A DNA stretch of 64,000 nucleotides from Spirochaetales bacterium (GCA_947478845.1 CANJXC010000010.1:1-64000); one strand, 5' to 3'. Shown: positions 35,133 through 44,376, counted from the first letter of the stretch. The notes: generated by a model not told the origin, from the letters alone. Made by a program: numbers and translations.

Positions 35133-37613
35133 ATGGTTTTTTCCGCCCGGCGCAACCGGGTTCTGACCATTGTTGCCCTTCTGGGCCTGACTGTTTGTGC
35201 CGTCACGGGCCTTTTGCTGGGTATGGTAGTCGCCGCCAACACCAACATCCGCAATCAGTCCAACTTCGGTGAGTTTACGCCGTCACTTCCATCTCAGGTG
35301 CTCGACATCAACGGCAACCTCATAACCCAGTTTTTTTCAGACGAACAAAGAGAAATCGTCGCTTATAACGAAGTACCAAGGTACCTCACGACGGCCTTAC
35401 TGACCCGCGAGGACGATGAGTTCTTCCTGCACAATGGATTTTCCTTCAAGGGCACGCTGCGCGCGCTTTGGCAAATGGTCACGGGTCAACTTTTCTCCGG
35501 AGGCAGTACCTTGACCCAGCAACTGGCAGGCAAGCTGTACTCCGACCGTACCCAGATCACCCTCAGCCGCAAACTTGAGGAACTCTGGTGGGCGTTCCAA
35601 CTTGAGAGTCGATTTACCAAGCAAGAGATTCTTGGCCAGTACCTGAACAATATGCCTTTTGGTCATACAACCTACGGGGTCGAGTCGGCGAGCCAGTATT
35701 TCTTCCGCCATTCTGTCCGCGACATCACCGTCGCGGAATCGGCCATTCTCATCATCCAGCTGGTGCGACCGGGGCTCTACTCTCCCATCCGCAACCCCAA
35801 CAGTGCCCGCAAGATCCAAGAAATCATTCTGGCCGACATGGTAAGGCGGGGCTACATCAGCCAAAGTCAGTCGGACGAGTCCTTCAACTTGTATTGGTCG
35901 AACTACGACTACCGACGCGACAGCCTCAGCACTGCGTTCTTTGACCGAAAGGACAAGGCACCCTTCTTTTCGGAGTATATCCGGGGCTTAGTCGAGGAAA
36001 ACCTCTTAGGGCCCCATGACATCTACCGCGACGGCTTGACCATTCACACGACCCTTGATCTCGGGCTCCAAAAAATCGCCGACGAAGTGATGACGAGGGG
36101 AATCGCAGAGACCAACGCGCGCTATCACTCCAATACTGAGATACGAGGCAATGTCGTGGACGCGGAAATCAGTCCGCTGCTGGATATGCTCAGCCTCGGA
36201 TTTAACCTCCCTGACTTCAAAGCAGGTTCTACACAATACCTGCGCGATGCCCGAACCTACCTCAATACGCAGATTTCGCCCACGATTGACATGGCCGCCA
36301 AGCTGTTTGGACTCGACACCGTTCAGGATGCAGCGGTGGCTGCCTACCAGAGTGTCATCGACCTATCGGGTAAAACCCAAGTGGAGGGAGCGCTGATCAC
36401 CCTCGATAATTCCACAGGGTACGTGAAAGCCATGGTCGGTGGTTCTCATTTTGACCGGCTAAATCAGTTCAATCGGGCGGTTCAAGCCAACGTTCAACCA
36501 GGATCGTCGTTCAAACCACTGTTCTATTCGGCGGCAATTGATTCGCACAAATACACGGCCTCCACGATGATTATGGACGCCCCCACCGTTTTCACCTACG
36601 ACGACGGGACGACGTATGAACCGCTGAATTTTCGGGGCCAATGGAAGGGGCCAGTACTCTTGCGTCAGGCCCTTGCTCAATCGATGAACGTTCCAGCCAT
36701 CCAGGTGCTCGCAGGAATTGGCTTCGATGCGGCTATCAACCGGGCCGCCCTGTTGCTAGGTATCAGCGATCCGGTAGAAATTGCCCGGACCTTTCCCCGC
36801 AAGTATCCCTTGGCATTGGGAATCATCGCAGTGGCTCCTATCAAGATGGCGCGGGCTTTCGCCGTGTTTGCCAACCATGGCCGGGCCGTGGATCCAATTG
36901 CTCTGCTTTACATCCAAGACCGCAAGGGCAACACCATCACCAACCCCGCGCTTGATTCCTTGCAAGCGCAGACACTCAAGGGACAAGATTCTCAATTGAT
37001 TTCGGAACAGACAGCCTACATAATGACCGACCTTCTCAAAACGACGGTGGCCACGGGCACCCTTGCGGGGGCCGTTTACGCGGTGGATGGACTCCCGATG
37101 GAAATGGCCGGAAAGACGGGAACCACCCAAAACTGGTCGGACGCATGGACGGTGGGTTACTCACCCTACATGACCACCGCTATCTGGCTGGGCTTCGACA
37201 GGCCGGGAAACTCCTTAGGACTGGAAAACTCCGGTGCCGTCGCCGCGGGCCCCTTGTGGGCCTCGTTTATGAAACAGTCGCATGCAGGCTTGGCCCCCCT
37301 TAAGTTCCAGCGGCCCGCGTCGGGGCTGTACTCGATGGCTGTTGACGCCGAGACTGGCTTGTTGCCATCGGGTGAGCCGGGAGAAAAGGTAATTTCAGAA
37401 ATCTTTCTAGACGGTACGGGTCCGAGGGTCGTGTCTAACATTGCGAACTTCCGCCGTTTGAGAGATCAGGCACTAGCGTCCAATATTCAAGGCGCTCTTG
37501 AAGAAATGACGGGGCGAGTAGCGGGGTCGGGTCTCAACAACGAGTTGAACCTTGACCTGAATCTTGACATCGGCACCGACAACTCCCCTAAAGACCCCAA
37601 CCTTTTGAACTGA
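35133..37613 (+). CDS. Bifunctional penicillin-binding protein (class A)
   Basis: An 826-residue class A PBP that polymerises and crosslinks peptidoglycan. It has one N-terminal membrane helix (VALLGLTVCAVTGLLLGMVVAAN), a GT51 glycosyltransferase domain (REDDEFFLHNGFSFKGTLRAL, GGSTLTQQLAGKLY, ILGQYLNNMPFGHTTYGVESA) and a transpeptidase domain with SxxK as GSSFKPL, SMN and KTGTTQNW. A region of about 70 residues between the two is unusual in having few motifs. The gene stands alone after a terminator. Confidence 0.95.
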   Translation: MVFSARRNRVLTIVALLGLTVCAVTGLLLGMVVAANTNIRNQSNFGEFTPSLPSQVLDINGNLITQFFSDEQREIVAYNEVPRYLTTALLTREDDEFFLHNGFSFKGTLRALWQMVTGQLFSGGSTLTQQLAGKLYSDRTQITLSRKLEELWWAFQLESRFTKQEILGQYLNNMPFGHTTYGVESASQYFFRHSVRDITVAESAILIIQLVRPGLYSPIRNPNSARKIQEIILADMVRRGYISQSQSDESFNLYWSNYDYRRDSLSTAFFDRKDKAPFFSEYIRGLVEENLLGPHDIYRDGLTIHTTLDLGLQKIADEVMTRGIAETNARYHSNTEIRGNVVDAEISPLLDMLSLGFNLPDFKAGSTQYLRDARTYLNTQISPTIDMAAKLFGLDTVQDAAVAAYQSVIDLSGKTQVEGALITLDNSTGYVKAMVGGSHFDRLNQFNRAVQANVQPGSSFKPLFYSAAIDSHKYTASTMIMDAPTVFTYDDGTTYEPLNFRGQWKGPVLLRQALAQSMNVPAIQVLAGIGFDAAINRAALLLGISDPVEIARTFPRKYPLALGIIAVAPIKMARAFAVFANHGRAVDPIALLYIQDRKGNTITNPALDSLQAQTLKGQDSQLISEQTAYIMTDLLKTTVATGTLAGAVYAVDGLPMEMAGKTGTTQNWSDAWTVGYSPYMTTAIWLGFDRPGNSLGLENSGAVAAGPLWASFMKQSHAGLAPLKFQRPASGLYSMAVDAETGLLPSGEPGEKVISEIFLDGTGPRVVSNIANFRRLRDQALASNIQGALEEMTGRVAGSGLNNELNLDLNLDIGTDNSPKDPNLLN

Positions 37614-37650
37614 GGCTCGCTGGTGCCCAGAGCGTCTTATCTGGGGTTCT

Positions 37651-39228
37651 TCAGTCGGTCCAGATATCGTCGTATGTGTGTGGACGCTCGCAATAACGGC
37701 ACACAAATCCATCACCACGGCGCACAAACTCGGCGTTTACCCCTTCGTGCTGACCCGGGTGGCTAATGCAGTTCTCGTTACGGCAACTAATTTCTGCGAA
37801 ATTATAGATGCGAGGGGGCATGTGCAAGCGGTACTTTCGCATCACCTGCTTGCCACGAACAATATTCAGCGTGCAACCGGGACTGAGCGCCGCTAGCTTT
37901 TTGATCTTCTTGAACCCTAAGTCTGGCAGGTCGGGGATGGAAATTAGGCCCTTGACGACATCTGAGGTAACCGAGGCGAACACCCCGTGGCTGGATAGAT
38001 AATCGAGCTGAAGGTTGCGACGGATCTTGTCGAGCAGTTTCCAAACCTGGTCAACCTGTCGTCCGGCTCCGATGTGGTCGATGACTATGCCGTCGTCAAC
38101 CGGTTTGATTCCGGTTTTGTGGCCGTCTGACTTGGCACGCGGTTTGACTTGGACCTCCTGAACAAAGTCATCCGCCGGTAGTTGGTGACGAGACAGAGGT
38201 CCCAGGTAATCGTGACCTAGAACGCCCGATAGCATACCAATGAGCGTGATGCGAGTGAAATATCCGTTGCGCGACTGCTCATCCCATCCATTGAGAGACA
38301 AAGGCGTCACAAAATCGGGTATGGTGGGTGCAATGCGGTTTTGAGGAAGCGGATGGAAGAACTTGCAAAGCGCAGGAAGTTTATCGAGGTGATCGGTGCG
38401 CACCGTAACCGCGTGTTTGAGTCGGGAAACCTTGTCGAGCACATCGTCCCCCATCCGCTCGAGTTGCAGGCGGGTAAAGTACCACACATCGGCCACGTCG
38501 TCCTGGGCAAGGTAATTGTCTATGCTCGTAAACAACCTCACCTCAAAACCGGCTTCGAGCATTTTATGGTGGTAGAACTCAGGAAGGCCCAGTTCGGGCG
38601 GCGCCACGAGGTCGACCCTCACCTTGTGGAAGACGCGCAGACCGTCGGCTTTGGAATGGACAGTCCTTCCGAAGTAGAGGTCTCCAGTGAGGACGATATG
38701 CAGGGAATCACGTTTCCAGCCCCGATGTTCGAGAAACGAAAACTCATCAAGGAACTCCTGCGAAGGGTGTTCGTGGCGGCCATCGCCTGCGTTGATGAAA
38801 CTTGGCGGCGAAATGCCAGCGACTTGGCAATAATCGCCGATGCTTGCCTCGAGGGCACGGCAAACCCCCTCGACTTTACTCCTGATCACAAAGATGGAAC
38901 GTCGGCTGTAGCCTACGAGCATCTTCAAGGTATCGATGAGACTCTCGTTCTTGTTGACCGACGATCGGGCCGCATCGAAATCGCTGACTGTAGCCTGATG
39001 GAACAGCGCTGCATTGCGAAAGGATTCTTTGGTACGGGTGCTGTCCTCTAAAAAAATGAGGTAGACCGAAAGATCTTTGTCGCCCAACCGGTAGGCTTCG
39101 AGATCTCCACCCTGCAGAATGGTGGTTTTGATCTGAGCCGTCTTTGTGTAGAGGTACCATTGCTCATCGAGCGAAAGGTCATCTACCACCGAAACACTTC
39201 GGCCGAAAAAAGGTCCCGGTTGAATCAC
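37651..39228 (-). CDS. pyrBI: Aspartate carbamoyltransferase, catalytic and regulatory chains fused
   Basis: A 525-residue fusion. Residues 1-350 are the catalytic chain: LEDSTRTKESF (carbamoyl-phosphate site), HEHPSQEFLDEF (the HPxQ equivalent), and FHPLPQNRIAP. A linker of about 30 residues leads to the regulatory chain (residues 360-525): GIVIDHIGAGRQVDQVWKLL, then the zinc-binding SCRNENC and FVCRYC. It makes carbamoyl aspartate from the CarAB product. Fused PyrBI is known in some spirochaetes and Thermotoga; in E. coli the two chains are separate. It is one base downstream of the P83/100 gene on the same strand. Confidence 0.94.
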   Translation of the reverse strand: MIQPGPFFGRSVSVVDDLSLDEQWYLYTKTAQIKTTILQGGDLEAYRLGDKDLSVYLIFLEDSTRTKESFRNAALFHQATVSDFDAARSSVNKNESLIDTLKMLVGYSRRSIFVIRSKVEGVCRALEASIGDYCQVAGISPPSFINAGDGRHEHPSQEFLDEFSFLEHRGWKRDSLHIVLTGDLYFGRTVHSKADGLRVFHKVRVDLVAPPELGLPEFYHHKMLEAGFEVRLFTSIDNYLAQDDVADVWYFTRLQLERMGDDVLDKVSRLKHAVTVRTDHLDKLPALCKFFHPLPQNRIAPTIPDFVTPLSLNGWDEQSRNGYFTRITLIGMLSGVLGHDYLGPLSRHQLPADDFVQEVQVKPRAKSDGHKTGIKPVDDGIVIDHIGAGRQVDQVWKLLDKIRRNLQLDYLSSHGVFASVTSDVVKGLISIPDLPDLGFKKIKKLAALSPGCTLNIVRGKQVMRKYRLHMPPRIYNFAEISCRNENCISHPGQHEGVNAEFVRRGDGFVCRYCERPHTYDDIWTD

Positions 39229-39229
39229 C

Positions 39230-40705
39230 TCAGTCCTCCGTATTGCTCTTTTTTTTCAAGGTCGCTGGGTCGAGCAACATGAGCTTGCCATTGGTACCCT
39301 GCACGAACACCCCTGTAGGACCGGAGACGATGCCCGTGGAAGCCTGAAGCGTGTCGGTACCCTTGGCCACAGCCTTCAGTTTCGCGTCAAAGAGTCCAAG
39401 TACCCAGAGGCCTTTGTCATTTTGTGTTAAAGTCAGCACTTGCGTGCCAACGATGACAACGGGGGAATCGGGAGAGATCTCGTCGGTCCCGGCCATCGCC
39501 ACCGACAAATCGTCCTTGCTTAACAACATCAGCCTCACCGCACCGTTGCTGCCCTTGGTGTCACCGGCGGTGACAAGAAAACCGTCTCCAAACACCTGCA
39601 CCCGGGCTGCACGAACTGAATTGAGCTCCGAACGTTTCCAGACTTTGTTGGCTGCCGGATCGACAAGCACAACCTGACCTAGTTTTGACGCGTCGGCCAC
39701 AATCACCACGGGAACCGTGAGAGCTGGCTTGGTGGTGACGGGAGTCGCTGCCACAGCGGTCTTCTCTGGTTGCGACGCAACAATATCTTTGCGTTCAGCT
39801 TGCAAAGCTTGGTCCCGGGCGGCAACCTCTACTTTTGCCTGGTCGACAGCGGCCTTGGCCGTGGTATCGGCAGTTGGTGCGGGCGTGGGAGTCGCGGTCG
39901 AAGCGGTCGGTGGCGTGGTTGTCGATGCCGTGGCGGTGGGGTTGGGAGTCGCCAGAGTGGACTCCTTTTGGGCAATGGCTTTCTGTTCCTGAACTATTTC
40001 GGCCTCTTTGAGATCGGCGAGTTTCTTCCGGGTATCGAGGGCAGCCGGATCGGTCCCCATGTCCTTCACAATGTCTTTGTTGGAAATCTCTTCGGTATTC
40101 ACACCGCCCGCCACCCCCTTCGATAGGCTGCTGCGAAGGGGAATGAGCATCCGTGTCTTGCCTGGCCAGTCTCGATAGTCGATCGACAAGCCGGTGTGTT
40201 CCGGCGGAACCAGCGACGACGCCACCACAGGGGAGTATGCCTGCGGAAAGTACTCGGTCTTGCCACGGTAAAAGGCATTGTAGCGACACACGAAATCAGC
40301 CAGAAGGTCGGCATCGGCAAGATTATATCCAAAGGCCTCCTGGAGGTAGGCGGAAATGATCCAGCCCAGATTGCGGATGTGGTCGACACCTGCCGTCGAC
40401 GAGAGGACCAGAAGGTCGGCGCTCAACAGGGGACTATTGAGGTCGACCACTCTCTGTAAGGTGTATTTGGAGCCGTAGTCTGCCTTGGTCGAGCCACCCT
40501 TGAGTTGGGTTCCCAAGGCAGAGCCGATGCCCTGTATGGCGGCACGGCTTTCAATCACACGGTGAGGTCCGACGTAACTCTTAAACTCGATGCCTTGGAT
40601 CTCCTTGCCTTTGAGCACATCCTCGGCAAGGTTTTGGGCGAACAAAGGACTGGCAAACGCGCAAAGGACGAAAGCCACCAAGCTTTTTCGGTTAAGCAAT
40701 TTCAT
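39230..40705 (-). CDS. P83/100-family exported protein
   Basis: A 491-residue protein with signal peptide (SLVAFVLCAFASPLFAQ). The N-terminal DUF (GIEFKSYVGPHRVIESRAAIQGIGSALG, FVCRYNAFYRGKTEYFPQ, SIDYRDWPGKTRMLIPL) matches the P83/100 antigen family, known from Borrelia BB0744 and treponemes. A Thr/Pro/Ala-rich spacer follows, and the C-terminal 170 residues look like a beta-propeller of repeated G-x-x-L-x-L-D strands. The ATG has AGGAGG. It sits between yhbY and pyrBI on one strand. The family is nearly confined to spirochaetes. Confidence 0.88.
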   Translation of the reverse strand: MKLLNRKSLVAFVLCAFASPLFAQNLAEDVLKGKEIQGIEFKSYVGPHRVIESRAAIQGIGSALGTQLKGGSTKADYGSKYTLQRVVDLNSPLLSADLLVLSSTAGVDHIRNLGWIISAYLQEAFGYNLADADLLADFVCRYNAFYRGKTEYFPQAYSPVVASSLVPPEHTGLSIDYRDWPGKTRMLIPLRSSLSKGVAGGVNTEEISNKDIVKDMGTDPAALDTRKKLADLKEAEIVQEQKAIAQKESTLATPNPTATASTTTPPTASTATPTPAPTADTTAKAAVDQAKVEVAARDQALQAERKDIVASQPEKTAVAATPVTTKPALTVPVVIVADASKLGQVVLVDPAANKVWKRSELNSVRAARVQVFGDGFLVTAGDTKGSNGAVRLMLLSKDDLSVAMAGTDEISPDSPVVIVGTQVLTLTQNDKGLWVLGLFDAKLKAVAKGTDTLQASTGIVSGPTGVFVQGTNGKLMLLDPATLKKKSNTED

Positions 40706-40717
40706 GGGTCCTCCTGG

Positions 40718-41017
40718 TTATTTGGGCAGGTGAACAACCCGCTTCTGGGCGTCCGTTTGATGCCGGTAGTAGATGGCAATATTTCCTACAACACGGACAA
40801 GGGTCATCTGAAGACGGTCGCTGACCGATCTAGCCACTTGTTCGCGCTCCTGTTTGAGCTGCACAAACTTGACCTTGATCAGTTCATGGTCGTTGAGCGC
40901 TTTGTCGATAGCGCCTACAACCTCTTCCGTGATGCCGAGCTTGCCAATATGGACAATGGGTTGCAACGGGTGCGCTTTCCGGGTTAAATACCCCCTCTGG
41001 TATCCTTTCAAATGCAT
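40718..41017 (-). CDS. yhbY: YhbY/CRM-domain RNA-binding protein
   Basis: A 99-residue protein. LTRKAHPLQPIVHIGKLGITEEVVGAIDKALNDHELIKVK then VVGNIAIYYR is the CRM/YhbY pattern. The protein binds pre-50S ribosomal RNA. I set the start at ATG 41017, behind GGGGG, rather than at an upstream ATG that would run into rsmE on the other strand. It leads the minus-strand set with P83/100 and pyrBI. Confidence 0.88.
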   Translation of the reverse strand: MHLKGYQRGYLTRKAHPLQPIVHIGKLGITEEVVGAIDKALNDHELIKVKFVQLKQEREQVARSVSDRLQMTLVRVVGNIAIYYRHQTDAQKRVVHLPK

Positions 41018-41062
41018 GCGAACCCCCAAATGCGACAATACACGAGAAGTCGGGAATAATCC

Positions 41063-41791
41063 ATGAACCTGGTACTTTTTGAGCCCGGTGAGCTGCCCGG
41101 AGTTTTGGACCGGCGGGAATCCCGCGCCGTCCACCTCCTTGAAATCCTGAAATTAGTGCCCGGAGACCGTTTTCTTGCCGGAGAAGTTGATGGAAAGAAG
41201 GGAAGCGCGGCCCTCCTGTCGGTGGGGGCCTCTACGGTGGAACTCGGGGAACAGGAGTTCACTGAACAGGCGCCACCCCTGTTAGACATAAGGCTCCTGA
41301 TTGGCACTCCGCGTCCGCCGACCGCACGACGACTGCTGAAAGACCTGACCACCTTGGGAGCCTGCGAACTCCACTTCATGGCAACAGATCTCGGAGACAA
41401 GTCCTACCTTCAAAGCAACCTCTGGAAAGGCGAGTGGCGAGCGGCGCTCAAAGAAGGGGCTGCTCAAAACCGTAGTACCCGGTTACCCCGAGTTGAACGC
41501 CACGAACGGCTCGGTTCGTTTCTGAAGCTGATTCCGCCCGGCCGGCTCGTCTGCTTTCAGGAACAAGGGCTGTCGTGGAACTCTTTTCACCCGGTTCTGT
41601 TGCAGCAAGGCCCCCTGTGGCTCGCTGTGGGACCCGAAAGAGGCTGGAGCGAAAAAGAAAGCCTCCAATTCGAGACTTTCGGCTGGAGTTTAGCTTCGTT
41701 AGGAAAATCGATATTGCGCACAGAAACCGCCTGTTGTTTGGCTCTTGGCATTGCAGCCTTGGGGCAAGTCAAACCGCATGACCCGGCCTAG
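41063..41791 (+). CDS. rsmE: 16S rRNA m3U1498 methyltransferase
   Basis: A 242-residue SPOUT-class methyltransferase. The N-terminal PUA-like part (RRESRAVHLLEILKLVPGDRF) is followed by the knot with AVGPERGWSEKE and SLGKSILRTETACCLAL, the SAM-binding loop of RsmE. Divergent from yhbY with only 45 bases between. The first half of the SPOUT domain is less conserved than usual. Confidence 0.88.
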   Translation: MNLVLFEPGELPGVLDRRESRAVHLLEILKLVPGDRFLAGEVDGKKGSAALLSVGASTVELGEQEFTEQAPPLLDIRLLIGTPRPPTARRLLKDLTTLGACELHFMATDLGDKSYLQSNLWKGEWRAALKEGAAQNRSTRLPRVERHERLGSFLKLIPPGRLVCFQEQGLSWNSFHPVLLQQGPLWLAVGPERGWSEKESLQFETFGWSLASLGKSILRTETACCLALGIAALGQVKPHDPA

Positions 41792-41841
41792 CGGCCAGCT
41801 GTTCTCAAGCAGCTTACCAGCAAAAGGGCAACTCCTGGTGA

Positions 41842-42309
41842 TCAGCCTGGTCGTTTTCGCAGATCCTCAAGCAGGCGCGGAGCTGAGCGCTCGCATAGGT
41901 GCCACACCATTTCGAAATCGCCCTGCGAGCCGTAATAAGGATCGGGAACGTCCCCGGGGCCGCTGGGGTCGAACTCTCGCATCAAAAAGATTTTGCGCCG
42001 CTCATGTTCTCCGGGAGCCAAACGCTGCAAGTCCCTGAGATTCTGGGAATCCATGGCAAGAATCCTGTCAAACTCGACAAAGTCGGCTGGCAAAACCTTT
42101 CGTGACAGATGAGGCATTTCCAAGTGGTGTTGACGGGCCGACATGAGAGATCTCTCATCGGCTCGTTCTCCATCGTGGTAGCCAGAAGTTCCTGCGGAGT
42201 CAATCAGAAACTCTGCTTCCAAGCCCTCTTGGCGCACCAACTCGCGAAAGACCACTTCTGCAATGGGTGACCGGCAAATATTACCGTGGCAAACAAAAAG
42301 TACTTTCAT
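41842..42309 (-). CDS. Low-molecular-weight protein-tyrosine phosphatase
   Basis: A 155-residue enzyme with the phosphate loop CHGNICRS (Cys7-x5-Arg13-Ser) and the general-acid motif DPYYG near residue 127. In bacteria these often regulate polysaccharide or stress proteins. No tyrosine kinase or polysaccharide gene lies beside it. Downstream it overlaps nothing; upstream is the repeat block at 42341-42596. Confidence 0.92.
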   Translation of the reverse strand: MKVLFVCHGNICRSPIAEVVFRELVRQEGLEAEFLIDSAGTSGYHDGERADERSLMSARQHHLEMPHLSRKVLPADFVEFDRILAMDSQNLRDLQRLAPGEHERRKIFLMREFDPSGPGDVPDPYYGSQGDFEMVWHLCERSAPRLLEDLRKRPG

Positions 42310-42340
42310 AGGATTACAGTTTGACCAAAAACGAAACCTC

Positions 42341-42596
42341 GCTCAAGCGTAGCGAGAAGCGGAGCGTGCTCATGCACGTGAGCACTCGAGCCACGAGCCG
42401 GCGCCGCGGGAATGGCCCGCAGACCACCAGTTCACTGCCACCGAGATGGTACTTCCTCGAGGCCCTGCTCAAGCGTAGCGAGGAGCCATTCTCGCAAGAC
42501 GGCGAGGCAGCGAGAAGCGGAGCGTGCTCATGCACGTGAGCACTCGAGCCACGAGCCGGCGCCGCGGGAGTGGCCCGCAGTAGCTTGAGCAGGGCC
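42341..42596. repeat. Intergenic repeat block: two copies of a 72-bp repeat, one in an inverted-repeat-bounded element
   Basis: Two copies of a 72-base sequence (42351-42422 and 42509-42580) differ at one base. Each includes a hairpin with arms GTGCTCA and TGAGCAC. A 16-base lead (GCTCAAGCGTAGCGAG) precedes both; in the second copy 32 more bases, flanked by AGCGAG, separate it from the repeat. The second unit lies inside a 14-base inverted repeat (GGCCCTGCTCAAGC at 42461-42474 with its complement at 42583-42596), making a 136-base element. No gene is visible in this gap. It resembles a REP/BIME-like or MITE-like element; it does not occur elsewhere in the window. Confidence 0.8.
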
Positions 42597-42601
42597 GATT
42601 C

Positions 42602-42643
42602 AAAAAAAAACGGTATGCCTCTGGACGTCGACGGCATACCGCT
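42602..42643 (-). terminator. Intrinsic terminator after the first DUF115 gene
   Basis: Minus strand: arms GCGGTATGCC and GGCATACCGT around a loop of about 13 bases, followed by nine T. It lies 24 bases after the stop of the DUF115 gene at 42667 and ends the lepB-pbp-DUF115 unit. Confidence 0.88.
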
Positions 42644-42666
42644 TTAGTGGCTTTTCAAGCTCCCTT

Positions 42667-44376
42667 TCATGATCGGTCGACCTCAGATTTACTTGAACGC
42701 AAAAACTGGGATTTCAACGCTGACTCAAACTTCCACGCCGCGAACAAGGATCTAAGGCTCCTTTCCGAGGGAAATGCCCTCCAGGTTTCTACGGCTTGGG
42801 CACCCAGAATTTTCCAAGCCTCGGTGCCCCACAGGCCTTTCCCCAAACGCTCCCAGGCATCCACCCACAACGCCCCAACTTTCTCTGGAAAGGCCAGATC
42901 GTCTAGCGCCTCGAGCGAGCCGGCGCTGGACATCCTGATTGGTCTTGAGGTCCAGTTAGGGACGCGCTGCACGGGCCAGCGTTCGAAAAGTTCGTTGCCG
43001 GCAGACTCGAGTCCCTCGATCAGCGAGCCGACCGGGCTGAGGTTCCAGGCTTTCACCTGAGAGTTCTCAAGCAGCGACAACGACAGCCAACTCCGGTACA
43101 GGTCCATCCTTGGGTCTGAAATCACGGTACCACCGTCGACAGCGGGCCTACGGGTCAGCCCTACTTCTTTCATCCAAGACAGCGCAAGGGTTTCGGCCGG
43201 ACTGGTACGGCGGGCCAAGCGATGAGCGCGTTCTTCAAATTGGCTTCCCCGGACGTGAGTTCCACCCGAGGGGTAGCCCAAATCCAGACCTGCAAAGGCA
43301 ACTTCGGCCGCACCGAGCAGAAGCGCGAGTGACCAAGCACTGGTAGCCACCGAACCGCCCGACTTGAGCACACCGAGATCGCCCCACGCGCTCAGCTCCC
43401 TCTCCCGCAGGAAGGGGACGCTGCTGGAGGCCAGAAAAAGCCGCTCCGGCGCCAAACGCAAGGTGCTCGGGTGACCGACCAACTCCGACACAATCCCAGT
43501 TGGCGGATCCACCGGCCCATCGACGTGACGAGCATTCCAATACTGACCGTCCATGATCACCAAGAAGTCGGCAACCAATCCCGCGCTTTTCAGAGTAGCC
43601 CAGGCGGTGTCGACCGAAATCAGGATGAAACGGTTGCGGTATTTCTTGAGCGTCCCAAGGAGCAGGAACAAGGAAGGGCCGGCAGCAGCGACTACCACCC
43701 GACAGCCCGGCGCCAGCGACCGCAGGGCCTCGACCGCCGTTGGGCTGACACGTGTTTCATCGCCTAGCGCCTCTTCGTTGCGAAACAGATTGCGTAGCCA
43801 AAGAGGACCAAAGCGCTCGAGCGTAGCTTGATTCACCCGGGTCATCGCCTGGAAGTTATCTAGTGCCCGCCCCACCCCTGTCAGCCAGTCACCAAACAGG
43901 GGCACCAGAGACCGTAGGGGTAGCCAAGACACCTTTCGGCAGACGAACTTGGACAAGTAAGTTCCTATTTGGGAGGGATTTCCTCCCAGCATGAGGCTTA
44001 GTCGGGGATTCTCCAGCATAGACGTCAAGTCGATCTCCTCCATCAATCGCCCCAGCCACCAAGGCGAAGGTTCTGCCACAAGAACAGGGAGATCAGGATA
44101 TCGTTCCAAGAGAGCTAACGGGACGAACCCAAGGCCAAAACCGCCAACCACAGCAAAATCTACCTCTGCATCCACCTCCGGAAGCAACTTCTGAGCCTCG
44201 GCTACGGGGTCAAAAGTGCTGGCCAACGTGAAACCTTTCCAACGAGCCGTGACCGCTCCTGAACGCGAGAGGAAAAACTCAGGCAGTTCCGGGGGAGCCT
44301 GGTAATCATGAAGCTCCGCTCCCAGACCTGGAAACCTAGACTCGAGGACCTCCAGGTTTTTTTCAAGCACGGTCAT
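42667..44376 (-). CDS. DUF115 / MptE-like protein (Maf-related), copy 1
   Basis: A 569-residue cytoplasmic protein of the 6-hydroxymethylpterin-diphosphokinase MptE-like fold (DUF115), the core also found in Maf motility-accessory glycosyltransferases. Visible are VDFAVVGGFGLGFVPLALLERYP and VVVAAAGPSLFLLLGTLKKYRNRFILISVDTAW, then GLVADFLVIMDGQ and FAGLDLGYPSGGTHVRGS. The AGPSL segment and the D-x-Q run form the likely nucleotide-sugar site. Maf proteins add nonulosonic acids to flagellins, but this copy's substrate is unknown. It is ATGA-coupled with the PBP upstream and has its own terminator. Two further copies are at 54197 and 55714. Confidence 0.8.
   Translation of the reverse strand: MTVLEKNLEVLESRFPGLGAELHDYQAPPELPEFFLSRSGAVTARWKGFTLASTFDPVAEAQKLLPEVDAEVDFAVVGGFGLGFVPLALLERYPDLPVLVAEPSPWWLGRLMEEIDLTSMLENPRLSLMLGGNPSQIGTYLSKFVCRKVSWLPLRSLVPLFGDWLTGVGRALDNFQAMTRVNQATLERFGPLWLRNLFRNEEALGDETRVSPTAVEALRSLAPGCRVVVAAAGPSLFLLLGTLKKYRNRFILISVDTAWATLKSAGLVADFLVIMDGQYWNARHVDGPVDPPTGIVSELVGHPSTLRLAPERLFLASSSVPFLRERELSAWGDLGVLKSGGSVATSAWSLALLLGAAEVAFAGLDLGYPSGGTHVRGSQFEERAHRLARRTSPAETLALSWMKEVGLTRRPAVDGGTVISDPRMDLYRSWLSLSLLENSQVKAWNLSPVGSLIEGLESAGNELFERWPVQRVPNWTSRPIRMSSAGSLEALDDLAFPEKVGALWVDAWERLGKGLWGTEAWKILGAQAVETWRAFPSERSLRSLFAAWKFESALKSQFLRSSKSEVDRS

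Noticed and set aside
37614-37650. Terminator between the PBP and pyrBI genes
   Set aside because: The gap is only 37 bases and no stable hairpin with a T-run is visible.
42341-42596. CRISPR array
   Set aside because: Only two repeats, 72 bases long, with no regular spacers and no cas genes nearby.
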